A stretch of 38,476 nucleotides of DNA from Bacteroidetes bacterium HGW-Bacteroidetes-7 (lineage in GTDB: Bacteria > Bacteroidota > Bacteroidia > Bacteroidales > UBA932): the NCBI GenBank assembly GCA_002842465.1, contig PHDA01000024.1, forward strand, positions 1-38,476, given 5' to 3'. The translations under genes were made by a program, and so were the position numbers. A model generated the notes under the pieces. That model had not been told where the DNA came from. It searched no databases and saw nothing but the letters and a program-made list of their open reading frames with translations. Shown piece by piece: positions 7,656 to 16,108 of this stretch. Every line of letters begins with the position of its first letter. The stretch's first letter is position 1.

Positions 7656-10409
7656 TTATTCTGCCCTCTTCTCCCGACCTTTTCTCTGATTATTTTTCGC
7701 ATTAACAATCTCGGGAGGGGTGGTGTCAAAAATGAATGGCAAGGAGAGGGAGTTTTCAATCTGTAAACGGCCGATGCATTTATAGTTTGAGAGGGTTAAG
7801 ATATTTTCTCTGGTTAGATAGGGCGAGAAATAAGGCATTACATAATCTACATCATTAATGCCCGGCCTGAAAAATATTGTGCTCCCTACATTTCCCAAAA
7901 TTGATGCTTTCATCCGTTCGTTCAGCTGACCAAGTGTTTGATTTGCGAGCACAAGGCTCAAGCGGTATTTTCTTGCTTCCGACATTGCATACATCACAGA
8001 TTGTGACATAAAGTTCTGGAATTCGTCAACAAAAAGCGTAAAGTCTTTCCGCTTGGTTTCGGGGATATTCTGTCGCGAAAGGGCAGCATTGATAATTCTT
8101 GAGAGGATAATTGTACCTAAAATATTTACCCCGATTTTCCCAATCTTACCCTTCGATAAAGAAACCAACAGTATCTTCTCATTATCAATAATTTCACGGA
8201 AGTTAATGTTACTCTTTTTAGTTACAACAATCGGCTTGATATACTCATTGATAAGCAGCTGATTCAGCTTGCTCACAATGTAAGGTGTAAAATTCGCAAG
8301 CGAATAATCTCCCGTAAGTCTAAGAACAGTCTCCTCCCAGAAGTCAACAACATCCTGGTCCTTACACTTGCTTAAAAGATCTTTCCTGAACTCGGGATTT
8401 TGGAATATCTTGGAAACATCACCAATTGTTCCCAAATTGTGAGGATCATCCATCAGCAGCAGCAGGGAGTTCTTCATAAACAGCTCAAAAACCGGCCCCA
8501 TAGTCTGCTGCACATCATACTCCTGCCGAAAGAAGTTGAATAGATCGTCTATCAAAAAACTCTTCTCTTGCGGATTATTCTCTTCATATTCAAGCAAATT
8601 AATCCTAATTTTATTATCTGCATTACCCGGCTCAAACCTAATCACATCTTTCTGCCTGCTCTTTGGCAGGTTCTCCAGCAGCTGATTATGTAAGTCGCCG
8701 TGAGGGTCAATAACACACACACCTTTGCCCGCATTGATTCTGTCCATTATCATTGAATACAGGACAGTCGTTTTCCCGGTTCCAGTCTGACCAAGTATAT
8801 AAAGATGTTTTCGCAGATCCTCTACACTAATCCTTATTGGAACCTCTCCGTTCCCATTGTTCTTCACCCCTAATTTTAATCCCATCTCACTCAAATTGTT
8901 CGGAATATAGCCATACACCGGATTATGTGATTTTATGCCCGGAATTGAGGGCGAATATGGGTAAGGGAACTTGAAAACATTAATAATATTGCTCAACGAG
9001 TACAAGAAATTCCAGTTACGTCTCTCCTTTATCTCATCTTCCTTCTTTAATATATCTTTATGACTAATCTTTACGGGCGAGGTCTTCACGTGAGTTGCGC
9101 TTTCAAAAAACGCAGCAGAAATTGCAGACAGCATACTCTCCCCTATCCTTTTGGACTCCTGCGCCTCAAACACCTCTACATTAAAGCATTTCGAAGGTGA
9201 GTGCAGATATTCAGATATAATTCTACTTGCATTCTCTTTTTCGAAATTTGTAGAGTAATAGGAGCTGATGTTGTTAAACACATCCCTGAGATAGTCTATT
9301 TCATCCCTCGAAAGCTTTACAGGAGACAGAACCACCTCTACCATAGTTCTTGTTTTCTGATGAAATAGTTGCTCGCAAAACCGATCAAGTTTTATTTCCG
9401 GCTTCTGCAAAGATGGCAGTGTTATACTCCTCTTCTCCTCATCACGTTTTTCCGAAGAAAAACCGACACTTTTCGCAAAAGAGGGGGAGAACTCATTGAA
9501 CTCAGGAATAAACTGGACAAATGTATCTGTGCTGAAAGGGAACAGAACATTTCTTAAATCATTTTCATCGGTTATTGGGGAGAAGTAGTAGATGGTCTTG
9601 CCAAAATCCTTTTTCGCCTGCATAAACAGGTCAAACTCATTGTGAATCTCGATAAATTTAAACAACGCCTGCTCATAAGAGAGAACATTAAACTCAACCA
9701 CTAGAACAGGATCAATATATTCATCTGCAGGATTATATAAATAGCGGAGCCTTAAGGTAAGGCCGGAATCATAAAACGCTAATGTATTCAAGAAGTTCGA
9801 ATGCCACTCCGCTGCCAGCTGACACAAATACTCTGCTTCCGGCTTGTTATCGAATGAGGCACAAGCCACAGCATTGAGACGATATCCAAAATACCCTTTG
9901 TCCGGGTTCTCATCCTTAACCGTAAAGTAGAAAAATGGTTTTGAGGCATAAGTATCTGTAACTGTCTTTGCAAAGTTGAGGATTTTCTTTTGCTGTGCAG
10001 ATCTCTGGATTGCATTTTCTATATGCAAAAAGAGAAGGCCTGTATTGATGTTCAATTTGGAGAAATAGTCGTATGCCCCAAGCCGTATGCACTCAGAGAT
10101 AAGTTGAAAATCGTCTGTTTTTGCAGTAAGAATGATGACGGGAATACAATTATCAATCTCCTTAATTTTCAAGAGCCCTTCCCTACCCTGGATTTTACCG
10201 GTCGTGAAAGATAACCCCAAAATAACGGCTTCAATACTACCCTTATAATTCTTAAGCTTCTCCAATCCCTCCTCTACACTTGGGGAGTTTGTCAGATTAA
10301 AATCATATTGCTTTGCAGTCTTCTCCAGAACAGGATGCCATTTTGAAAACTTATCGTCGATCATCAATATTTCCTGCATAGAACTCAATGTTAAAAATTT
10401 TGGATTCAT
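7656..10409 (-). CDS. Pseudo-receiver / HerA-TraG-type ATPase fusion
   Basis: The 917-residue protein has two recognisable parts. Residues 12-130 form a CheY-like receiver: acidic pair D18-D19 (EILMIDDK), a Thr in VIILTAKTD (T95) and a Lys in YDYFSKLN (K118). The phosphoacceptor position is Gly65 (AVILGLSF where AVILDL would be expected), so it probably cannot be phosphorylated. After a long middle region of unknown fold (about 135-530) comes an ATPase of the HerA/VirB4/TraG class: Walker A GQTGTGKT (540-547), VIDPHGDLH, Walker B LFVDEFQNF (D795, E796) and ANQTLGQLN. Such ATPases are hexameric DNA pumps in conjugation or in defence systems with a nuclease partner. No relaxase or transfer genes are nearby. 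Its neighbours are CRISPR and Gabija, so a defence role is possible but unproven. The gene stands alone on its strand. Confidence 0.75.
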   Translation of the reverse strand: MNPKFLTLSSMQEILMIDDKFSKWHPVLEKTAKQYDFNLTNSPSVEEGLEKLKNYKGSIEAVILGLSFTTGKIQGREGLLKIKEIDNCIPVIILTAKTDDFQLISECIRLGAYDYFSKLNINTGLLFLHIENAIQRSAQQKKILNFAKTVTDTYASKPFFYFTVKDENPDKGYFGYRLNAVACASFDNKPEAEYLCQLAAEWHSNFLNTLAFYDSGLTLRLRYLYNPADEYIDPVLVVEFNVLSYEQALFKFIEIHNEFDLFMQAKKDFGKTIYYFSPITDENDLRNVLFPFSTDTFVQFIPEFNEFSPSFAKSVGFSSEKRDEEKRSITLPSLQKPEIKLDRFCEQLFHQKTRTMVEVVLSPVKLSRDEIDYLRDVFNNISSYYSTNFEKENASRIISEYLHSPSKCFNVEVFEAQESKRIGESMLSAISAAFFESATHVKTSPVKISHKDILKKEDEIKERRNWNFLYSLSNIINVFKFPYPYSPSIPGIKSHNPVYGYIPNNLSEMGLKLGVKNNGNGEVPIRISVEDLRKHLYILGQTGTGKTTVLYSMIMDRINAGKGVCVIDPHGDLHNQLLENLPKSRQKDVIRFEPGNADNKIRINLLEYEENNPQEKSFLIDDLFNFFRQEYDVQQTMGPVFELFMKNSLLLLMDDPHNLGTIGDVSKIFQNPEFRKDLLSKCKDQDVVDFWEETVLRLTGDYSLANFTPYIVSKLNQLLINEYIKPIVVTKKSNINFREIIDNEKILLVSLSKGKIGKIGVNILGTIILSRIINAALSRQNIPETKRKDFTLFVDEFQNFMSQSVMYAMSEARKYRLSLVLANQTLGQLNERMKASILGNVGSTIFFRPGINDVDYVMPYFSPYLTRENILTLSNYKCIGRLQIENSLSLPFIFDTTPPEIVNAKNNQRKGREKRAE

Positions 10410-10611
10410 AGAGTTACTGGAATCGAATGAACAAAAATAGCTATAAAAATTTGAATGTTTTATTAATCCTCAATTTTTATTGAAAAGTAAAACTGAGTGT
10501 TTTAATCCAAAATCTAATTGAAATTCAAATAGGGGCGCAGTTTAATAAGTGTACTTACAAATATTTCTTCAAACACTCTATTGTCACACATAATTAAATG
10601 ATAGTCCTTAT

Positions 10612-10884
10612 CATTATGTTATCAAAAACAATTCAATTCACACCTTATCACATATTTATCACATATTATTTGGATAGCATTTCAAAAAATAATATCTTCA
10701 CATCGCTTTGTGCAAGATAGGTTTACGGCATATTTCAGCAATTCTGCACCAGATGCCGCTTTCAGCGAGATTACAGCAAAAATAATTCAGGATTTGAACG
10801 AAACTTCAAAACAGATAACAGCATATAGTTTCCCCCTAAACCTAACTTAACCTGTCATGAATAACGATTCACAAAACTATCAGA
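10612..10884 (+). repeat. Imperfect direct repeat, copy 1
   Basis: About 270 bp that match 17370-17641 at roughly 80-85 percent by eye, with long identical blocks such as TAATATCTTCACATCGCTTT and ATGCCGCTTTCAGCGAGATT. Parts read as protein in both copies (IQFTP..IFIT.YLD.ISK in one frame, AFSEITAK in another), so it may be a decayed gene with a frameshift. The repeat runs into the first codons of the small membrane-protein gene at 10857. It fills most of the 447-bp gap before that gene. Confidence 0.85.
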
Positions 10885-11162
10885 CCCAACCGGGTCAAAC
10901 CTTCATTATTAACCAGCAAGTAAATGAGAAAAACGGCGTAGGAACCGCCGGCTTTGTACTTGCAATCTTCGGCGTAATCCTCGGCTGGGTACCCGTAATA
11001 GGCTGGATCCTCTGGCTTCTTGGCCTAATCCTATCAATCGTAGGCGTTACCCGCAACCCCAAAGGACTCGCCATCGCCGGCCTTGTAATCTCCCTCATCG
11101 GAATCATTCTACTCATTGCCGTCTTTGGGGCGATACTCGGAGGAGCGGCGTTGCTTGGTTAA
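10857..11162 (+). CDS. Small DUF4190-like membrane protein
   Basis: This 101-residue protein has a polar N-terminus (about 28 residues, rich in N and Q) and two long hydrophobic segments, roughly 31-63 and 71-98. The segments are separated by VTRNPKGLAIAGLVIS. The paired helices with a short GLAIAG linker resemble DUF4190/DUF4352-type small membrane proteins, whose function is not established. The 5' end lies inside direct repeat copy 1; in the second copy the corresponding start codon is ATA, so only this copy is a gene. Codon use is more GC-rich than in the downstream gajAB genes. No operon partner is evident. Confidence 0.75.
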   Translation: MNNDSQNYQTQPGQTFIINQQVNEKNGVGTAGFVLAIFGVILGWVPVIGWILWLLGLILSIVGVTRNPKGLAIAGLVISLIGIILLIAVFGAILGGAALLG

Positions 11163-11373
11163 ATGAAAATGGGTCAAACACCTTATTTGCTGAAATTCAT
11201 GGTTGTCTTTGATTTGCGAAAGAGAAGATGACCATGGATTTTTGTGGGAAAATATGTAGAGAGAAAGGGGAGGTAATACGGCGGGGATGGAGGGGTTAAT
11301 GCACTTTTAGTAAATATATTAACAAGTTGGTGGCAATGCTAAGGACGATCCCATAAAACATAAAAAAAACAAG

Positions 11374-13134
11374 ATGAACATAAAGAACATTACAATTAAG
11401 AACTTTAGAAACTTCAAAGACTTTACAATTGACTTTTCAGAAGGTTTTCAGACAATTATCGGGGAGAACAACATTGGCAAAAGCAATCTTTATTGGGCAA
11501 TTAGACTTGTACTTGATAGAGAACTTTCCTACAACGCTAGGAAATTGGAACTAAAAGACTTTCACGGCTATAAAAAAGCATTAACAATAGACGAGTACAT
11601 ACTTATTTCTATTGAACTTTATAGTGATAAACTTTCAGGTTTTCCAACTTTTCACACATTCAAGACAAGCGACACAACTGCTAGAATTACATATGTTTAT
11701 GCTCATAAAAACAAATTTGTTGAAGCGGAATCCGAACCTGAAAAAATTGAATTAAATGACTTTACTTGGCGTTTATTCGCAGGCAATACAACATATGAAT
11801 TAACGGAACTCATAGAAAAATCTTCCGCAATTACATTTAGAGATTTAGAAGGAATAAATCTTTATTACATAAACGCATTTCGGAATATAAATTCAGATTT
11901 GCACGGTAGTACAAAATCTTTATTGAGTAGATATTGTGAATCAAGAGAAGAATCGGAAAAAGAACTTGAAAGTGTTAAGACAATTTTACAAAGCTCTTCA
12001 ACAGAATTAAACAAACTTCCTTTTATTCCGAAATTATCTGAAACGATACAACAGAAAGGAATTGATATTGCGGGGCAATATTTTTCGTTTCCTGTTGCAA
12101 TTAGTTTCCTCTCAAATTATGACACTGACGCTTGGAGTCAGTTAAATTTATTTTTCAGTCCTGACGCTGACAATAATATTCCAATTCACATTTTAGGTTT
12201 AGGACAGAAAAATATTTTGTATTTGAGTTTGTTCATTGCTGAATTAGAAAACTCTAGCAAACAACACGAAATAAATCTGTTGTTAATTGAAGAACCCGAA
12301 GCACATTTGCACCCACAATTACAAAAAATACTTTTTGCAAATTTGAATGGACTAAAAACAACACAAGTTTTTATGACTTCACATTCTACCCATATTGCGA
12401 GTGATTGTGATTACAAAAACCTAAACGTTTTGTATAAAAACAAAGACAAAGAAGTAAAATCATTTTCGCCATTTAAAGATGGTCTACTATCTGACCGAGA
12501 AAACAAATTGCTTAAACGTTATTTAGATGCAACAAGAAGTGAAATGTTCTTTGCTTCAGCAATTATTTACGTTGAAGGTGTCGGAGAGCAATTTATTATT
12601 CCAGCAATAGCAAAAGAAGTTTACGGAATAAATCTAACGGAACACAACATTTCGGTAATTCCAATTCATAGCAGATATTTTGACCCATATTTGAAAATCG
12701 TCCAAACTAATAATCTTGAAATTCCTACTGTTGCCATTATTGACGGAGATAGTGCGGAATTAAAAGAAGAAGAATCAGAAACAACTGCAATTGCAAACGC
12801 TAAGAAACTTGAAATTGTGGACAGAGTTGTTGTTATGTCAGGTACAAAAACATTAGAAATTGATTTGTTTCCAAATTCGGCAACTAACAATTCTTATCTT
12901 AAAACTTGCTTTGAAAATCTAAACCATAAAAAATCATTTGAAAATTTAGCTAAAGCAAAAGGGGATTGGGCTGAAGAACTAATTAGTAGAATTGACGGAA
13001 CTGTAATGAAAGGAAGATTTGCACAAGAATTAAGTTTGCTCATAGACAAAGATTTCAAAGTGCCAGAGTACATTGAAAAAGCGATTAAACACATTGCTAA
13101 ATGCAAAAATATTGAAGTGAAAAATGCTGAATGA
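11374..13134 (+). CDS. gajA: Gabija anti-phage protein GajA (OLD-family ATPase/TOPRIM nuclease)
   Basis: GajA is the nuclease subunit of the Gabija defence complex. The 586-residue length is typical. The N-terminal ABC/SMC-like ATPase has Walker A GENNIGKS (30-37), a signature-like LGLGQKN and Walker B LLLIEEPEAHLHP (E306, E307, H311), followed by SHSTHIAS. The C-terminal TOPRIM domain shows IIYVEGVGEQ (E401) and AIIDGDSAEL (D457, D459), the acidic residues that bind metal for DNA cleavage. The start ATG is 45 bp after the predicted cassette boundary. The stop overlaps the start of the helicase gene by 11 bp, so the two are coupled. The ATPase-TOPRIM protein paired with a UvrD-like helicase is the defining Gabija arrangement. 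Confidence 0.92.
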   Translation: MNIKNITIKNFRNFKDFTIDFSEGFQTIIGENNIGKSNLYWAIRLVLDRELSYNARKLELKDFHGYKKALTIDEYILISIELYSDKLSGFPTFHTFKTSDTTARITYVYAHKNKFVEAESEPEKIELNDFTWRLFAGNTTYELTELIEKSSAITFRDLEGINLYYINAFRNINSDLHGSTKSLLSRYCESREESEKELESVKTILQSSSTELNKLPFIPKLSETIQQKGIDIAGQYFSFPVAISFLSNYDTDAWSQLNLFFSPDADNNIPIHILGLGQKNILYLSLFIAELENSSKQHEINLLLIEEPEAHLHPQLQKILFANLNGLKTTQVFMTSHSTHIASDCDYKNLNVLYKNKDKEVKSFSPFKDGLLSDRENKLLKRYLDATRSEMFFASAIIYVEGVGEQFIIPAIAKEVYGINLTEHNISVIPIHSRYFDPYLKIVQTNNLEIPTVAIIDGDSAELKEEESETTAIANAKKLEIVDRVVVMSGTKTLEIDLFPNSATNNSYLKTCFENLNHKKSFENLAKAKGDWAEELISRIDGTVMKGRFAQELSLLIDKDFKVPEYIEKAIKHIAKCKNIEVKNAE

Positions 13135-14827
13135 AAAGCAACGACAAGTGGTTTATGAAATGTCGGGAAATACTATTGTTAGTGCTTCACCAGGTTCGGG
13201 CAAAACAAAAACACTTGTTGCACGGGCACAGCATAGACTAGAAAAAATTCCAAGTCACAAATCACTAGCGTTAATCACATATACAAACGCTGGTGCAGAC
13301 GAAATTTCTTATCGCTTAACCGACCAAGACAACAAGGTTTTTATAGGAACAATTCATCGCTTTTGTTTAGAATTTATATTACGACCTTTTGGTTGGATTT
13401 ATGACTGGTATAAACCAAGAGTAATTACTTACGATGAATTGAATGAGTTTATTGAAAAAAAGAAACCTGAATTTGATTTAGGAATATACGCATTAGATGA
13501 CTTAAACAAAATCAAAATAAATCTTGACGGAAAATTAGATACTACCGTTCAATGGAATAATTCGGTTGATTTAGAAACAGTCGCAAATGCGTTTTACGAA
13601 TTTCTTGAAGACAAAAAAGCCATTGATTTTAATGGAATTTTATATCGTTCTTATAAAATCATAGCAGAAAACGACTTTGTCGTTACTTCACTTGCCAACA
13701 AATTTTATGAAATATCCATTGACGAATTTCAAGACACTAACATTTATCAATACGAAATCCTAAAAGCCATTCAGCAGAAAAAAACTTGTACGTTTTTTAT
13801 GGTTGGGGACGAAAAGCAAAGAATTTACCGTTTTGCAGGTGCAATTGACAACGTATTTGAAAAGGCTTCTTCCGACTTTGAAGCATCTATTGCAATTTTG
13901 GAAGTAACATATCGCTCAACAACTAACATTATTAACACATATTCTTCATTGTTTGACAATCATCCAGAATTGACGAACAAATCCAAATACAAGGACAAAG
14001 ATTATAAAGTTATTTTCAAGCAAACAACCAAAAATGACCACAATACCACTCTTGAAGGTTTAGTTGACCAATTCGTTAATAAATTAAAAGTTGAGCCATC
14101 TAAAATAGCAATTCTTTCAACACAGTGGAGAGATGCGTTGGGTGTAAGCAAAATCCTTAGAAGTAAGTTTCGTGTTGTTGGATTAGGGGCTTTACCTCAT
14201 AAAAGTTTAAATAATTCAACATTTAATTTATTTCGTTGTCTTAGTCGGTTTTCTTATTCAAGCACAGTTAGAAGTTTAAGAGTAATTCGTAGAGCCATTG
14301 AATTACACGTTTTAGAAAACAATTTTATAATTAGTGAAACGGAATTTAATTTCATCACAAACTCTCTAATCTCAAAATTTATACAAGTTGACAACTCACT
14401 TTCTTTAACAGACGGAATAACAGAAATTCAAAAGGTTTTTGATACAACTTTTAAAGTTACACATTCAGCTTTTTCCGAACTTTTAAGTTTAATTGACGAA
14501 GAAGAAGCACCTCAATGGACTTTTGAAAAATATATTGAAACTTTGTCGGGTGTTGCGGGAATTACAGTAAATACAATTCATCAAGCAAAGGGCTTGGAGT
14601 ATGACGTTGTTATCCTTAATCAAATAAATGAAAACAAAATTCCCTATCAAATGTATTTGGGACAACAAGGTACAGATTATATTTATGCAGACCTAACAGA
14701 AGAAAGCATAGAAGACGGAAGGACACTTTTATACGTTGGTGTTAGTAGAGCAAAAGCGGTTTTGATTGTTTTACACAATTGGAAGCCATCTATGTTTATT
14801 GACATATTAAAAGCAGCAAATAACTAA
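13124..14827 (+). CDS. gajB: Gabija anti-phage protein GajB (UvrD-like helicase)
   Basis: GajB is the superfamily 1 helicase-like partner of GajA. In this 567-residue protein the Q-motif NEKQRQVV (3-10) is followed by Walker A SASPGSGKTKT (20-30) and motif II SIDEFQDT (D200-T205). Then come VGDEKQRIYRFAGA (motif III region), EVTYRS (motif IV), NTIHQAKGLEYDVVIL (motif V) and LLYVGVSRAK (motif VI). All helicase motifs appear intact. It begins inside the end of gajA (11-bp overlap) and is followed by 52 bp and then an attC-like palindrome. The partner call depends on the gajA neighbour, since UvrD-like proteins alone are common. Confidence 0.92.
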   Translation: MLNEKQRQVVYEMSGNTIVSASPGSGKTKTLVARAQHRLEKIPSHKSLALITYTNAGADEISYRLTDQDNKVFIGTIHRFCLEFILRPFGWIYDWYKPRVITYDELNEFIEKKKPEFDLGIYALDDLNKIKINLDGKLDTTVQWNNSVDLETVANAFYEFLEDKKAIDFNGILYRSYKIIAENDFVVTSLANKFYEISIDEFQDTNIYQYEILKAIQQKKTCTFFMVGDEKQRIYRFAGAIDNVFEKASSDFEASIAILEVTYRSTTNIINTYSSLFDNHPELTNKSKYKDKDYKVIFKQTTKNDHNTTLEGLVDQFVNKLKVEPSKIAILSTQWRDALGVSKILRSKFRVVGLGALPHKSLNNSTFNLFRCLSRFSYSSTVRSLRVIRRAIELHVLENNFIISETEFNFITNSLISKFIQVDNSLSLTDGITEIQKVFDTTFKVTHSAFSELLSLIDEEEAPQWTFEKYIETLSGVAGITVNTIHQAKGLEYDVVILNQINENKIPYQMYLGQQGTDYIYADLTEESIEDGRTLLYVGVSRAKAVLIVLHNWKPSMFIDILKAANN

Positions 14828-14879
14828 CAAAAAGCGAATAGGTAAGAATTAAAATTAATGCGATAGACAGAAAAGCACA

Positions 14880-15016
14880 GCCACCAACAGCGGTTTTGCG
14901 TAATGGCGGGTGCAGTGCTTCGTATGACAGTTTTGTGGTAGGTTCAAGTGCAGTTCTTCGATTGAACTTTTGTGCTTAAAAACCGCCACTACGCAAAGCC
15001 GCGAAACGTTAGTGCC
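14880..15016 (+). other. attC-like recombination site 1
   Basis: A 137-bp imperfect palindrome just after gajB. Outer arms are GCCACCAAC (14880-14888) and GTTAGTGCC (15008-15016). Inner arms are GCGGTTTTGCGTAATGGCGG and CCGCCACTACGCAAAGCCGC, complementary at 18 of 20 positions. A short bulge (AG / GAAAC) lies between arm pairs and a variable centre holds a second small stem. This is the R''-L''-L'-R' layout of integron attC sites. The outer arms are not perfectly complementary to each other, as expected when R' belongs to the next cassette. Confidence 0.6.
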
Positions 15017-15778
15017 AATTTAGCAAGAGGCGTATGCATTCAAGTTTAACTTAAAAAAAAATTAAAATATGGCTTTACATGGAACTTCAGCTTCAATGTT
15101 AAAGGAATCACTTGATGAAACCTTAGAAGCTGCAAAATTTTGCTCTGATTATAAGAAAACAGATACAAAATGGGACAAATTCGCTACTGGTGGGTGCCTT
15201 GGGTATCCATGTGCGATTTTACTGTTTTCATTAGTAGATACAATTGGAAGTTATTTTAGAAAGAATAGCGACTTTAAGATTCTGATTGATGGCAAACAAG
15301 AAATTATTAATGCTGCTGGTTGGGAACACTTTAAAATTCTTAATAGTAAATATTATAATCAAAACCTGAGTAAACAATCTCTCAAGCTTTTATATGAGAA
15401 ATCTCGTTCTTGCTTGATACATAACTCTGTACTGGGCAGTAACATTTTTATGGTACCTGACAATACTGCGATACAGCCAGAAACGCATGAGAAAGCTTTT
15501 GTTCCAATTCATGCAAATAGTAAAACAATTCATATAATTTCCATTAAAGAGTTTTGGGAATTAAGTAAATCAGCTGTTGAAATGTTTAAAAAGGATATAG
15601 ATACTGTTGTGCCGAAAAGTAAACAAGGCAAGAATTTTCAATAATAAACAGGCACTAACAAAAACTATAGTTCAATTGGGGTTTCCACGCGGACAACGAA
15701 GTTCGCAGCCCGCAACAACGGCATCTGGGTTCGAAAGGGAAGCAACCCGCAATCCCCAACAACATATATTTCTGAACG
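15009..15778 (+). mobile_element. Putative integron-type cassette carrying a HEPN-like gene
   Basis: The 5' end of this 770-bp unit, GTTAGTGCC at 15008-15016, is the exact reverse complement of GGCACTAAC at 15651-15659, the first arm of the palindromic region after the gene. This is the same rule that holds for the preceding Gabija unit. The size and the one-gene content are usual for cassettes. The predicted boundary at the right is G15778^T15779. Confidence 0.5.
15069..15644 (+). CDS. HEPN-like protein, function unknown
   Basis: I do not recognise this 191-residue protein as a named family. It contains KSRSCLIHNSVLGSN, with Arg113 and His118 spaced R-x4-H. That is the catalytic motif layout of HEPN RNases, in the usual helix context (LLYEKSRSCLIHN). 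A helical N-terminus (SMLKESLDETLEAAKF) and a hydrophobic stretch at 44-59 precede it. HEPN proteins are often toxins or abortive-infection RNases, but some are catalytically silent scaffolds. The gene is flanked by attC-like sites and has no obvious antitoxin partner. The context is a defence cluster, which makes an RNase-type defence role a reasonable but untested inference. Confidence 0.5.
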   Translation: MALHGTSASMLKESLDETLEAAKFCSDYKKTDTKWDKFATGGCLGYPCAILLFSLVDTIGSYFRKNSDFKILIDGKQEIINAAGWEHFKILNSKYYNQNLSKQSLKLLYEKSRSCLIHNSVLGSNIFMVPDNTAIQPETHEKAFVPIHANSKTIHIISIKEFWELSKSAVEMFKKDIDTVVPKSKQGKNFQ

Positions 15779-15786
15779 TTACCAGC
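15651..15786 (+). other. attC-like recombination site 2 (weaker)
   Basis: A 136-bp region after the HEPN-like gene, almost the same length as site 1. Outer arms are GGCACTAAC (15651-15659) and GTTACCAGC (15778-15786). Between them are inverted TTGGGG (near 15677) and CCCCAA (near 15754), but the inner stem is less regular than in site 1. The main support is the exact complementarity of its first arm to the 5' end of the preceding cassette. Confidence 0.4.
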
Positions 15787-15832
15787 AGGAATAAGAAAAC
15801 GCCCCAACTTATGACAGATAAAAATCAATAAT

Positions 15833-15917
15833 ATGACCACTAAAGACGAAAAGATTTTTTTTTGTAATTTCTCCAATTGGAGAAGACGATTCCGACACTA
15901 TAAAACGTTCGGATCAG
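15833..15917 (+). pseudogene. Frameshifted stub of a TIR-like/nucleotide-hydrolase-like defence gene
   Basis: An ATG at 15833 opens MTTKDEKIFF and then loses frame at a run of nine T (15855-15863). Removing one T restores KIFFVISPIGEDDSDTIKRS, ending with DQ at 15917. The phrase F.ISPIG..DS..R..D is typical of the start of TIR-like or deoxyribosyltransferase-like proteins in bacterial defence loci. Nothing recognisable follows. The stub begins about 50 bp after the third predicted cassette boundary (GTTACCAGC), and no matching arm GCTGGTAAC was found downstream, so the cassette appears to be truncated. Confidence 0.45.
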
Positions 15918-15984
15918 GGATGTTGTAAAAAACAACTACTGCAAACAAGTGGTGTAGCTAATGTGGTTTGACATTACCTAACCT

Positions 15985-16027
15985 GAGCGGCTAAGCCCGC
16001 TCGGTCGTTTTCGTCGGGTACGAAAAC
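15985..16027 (+). other. Two adjacent stem-loops in a gene-free stretch
   Basis: Stem 1: GAGCGG (15985-15990) pairs with CCGCTC (15997-16002) around a six-base loop. Stem 2: GTTTTCGT (16007-16014) pairs with ACGAAAAC (16020-16027) around CGGGT. Neither has a T-run typical of a terminator. The surrounding 15918-16108 holds no other gene. It could be the remains of another palindromic recombination site. Confidence 0.5.
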
Positions 16028-16108
16028 AATGATCCCCCTCCCTCACTAGCCACAAATCCAGCCATCAGCAGTAACATTGAAATTCGTAAATTTTTAAACA
16101 TAAAAAAT

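Larger units (their letters stand above)
11326..15008 (+). mobile_element. Putative integron-type gene cassette carrying Gabija
   Basis: In an inserted integron cassette, the first bases after the crossover G^TT are complementary to the outer arm (R'') of the cassette's own attC. Here GTTGGTGGC at 11326-11334 is the exact reverse complement of GCCACCAAC at 14880-14888, the first arm of the palindromic site after gajB. The match extends to TGCT/AGCA after a 2-nt gap. The cassette would run from T11327 to G15008, about 3.68 kb, with only about 45 bp before gajA. That is large for a cassette. No integrase gene is in the window, so it could be an integrase-less attC cluster. Confidence 0.55.

Noticed and set aside
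7656..10409. Conjugative coupling protein (TraG/VirD4) as a sign of a conjugative element
   Set aside because: No relaxase, mating-pair or transfer genes are nearby and the receiver fusion is atypical; kept only as an ATPase class call.
15607..15831. 74-aa open frame on the plus strand after the HEPN-like gene
   Set aside because: It overlaps the end of that gene and the attC-like site, and its composition is that of non-coding palindromic DNA.
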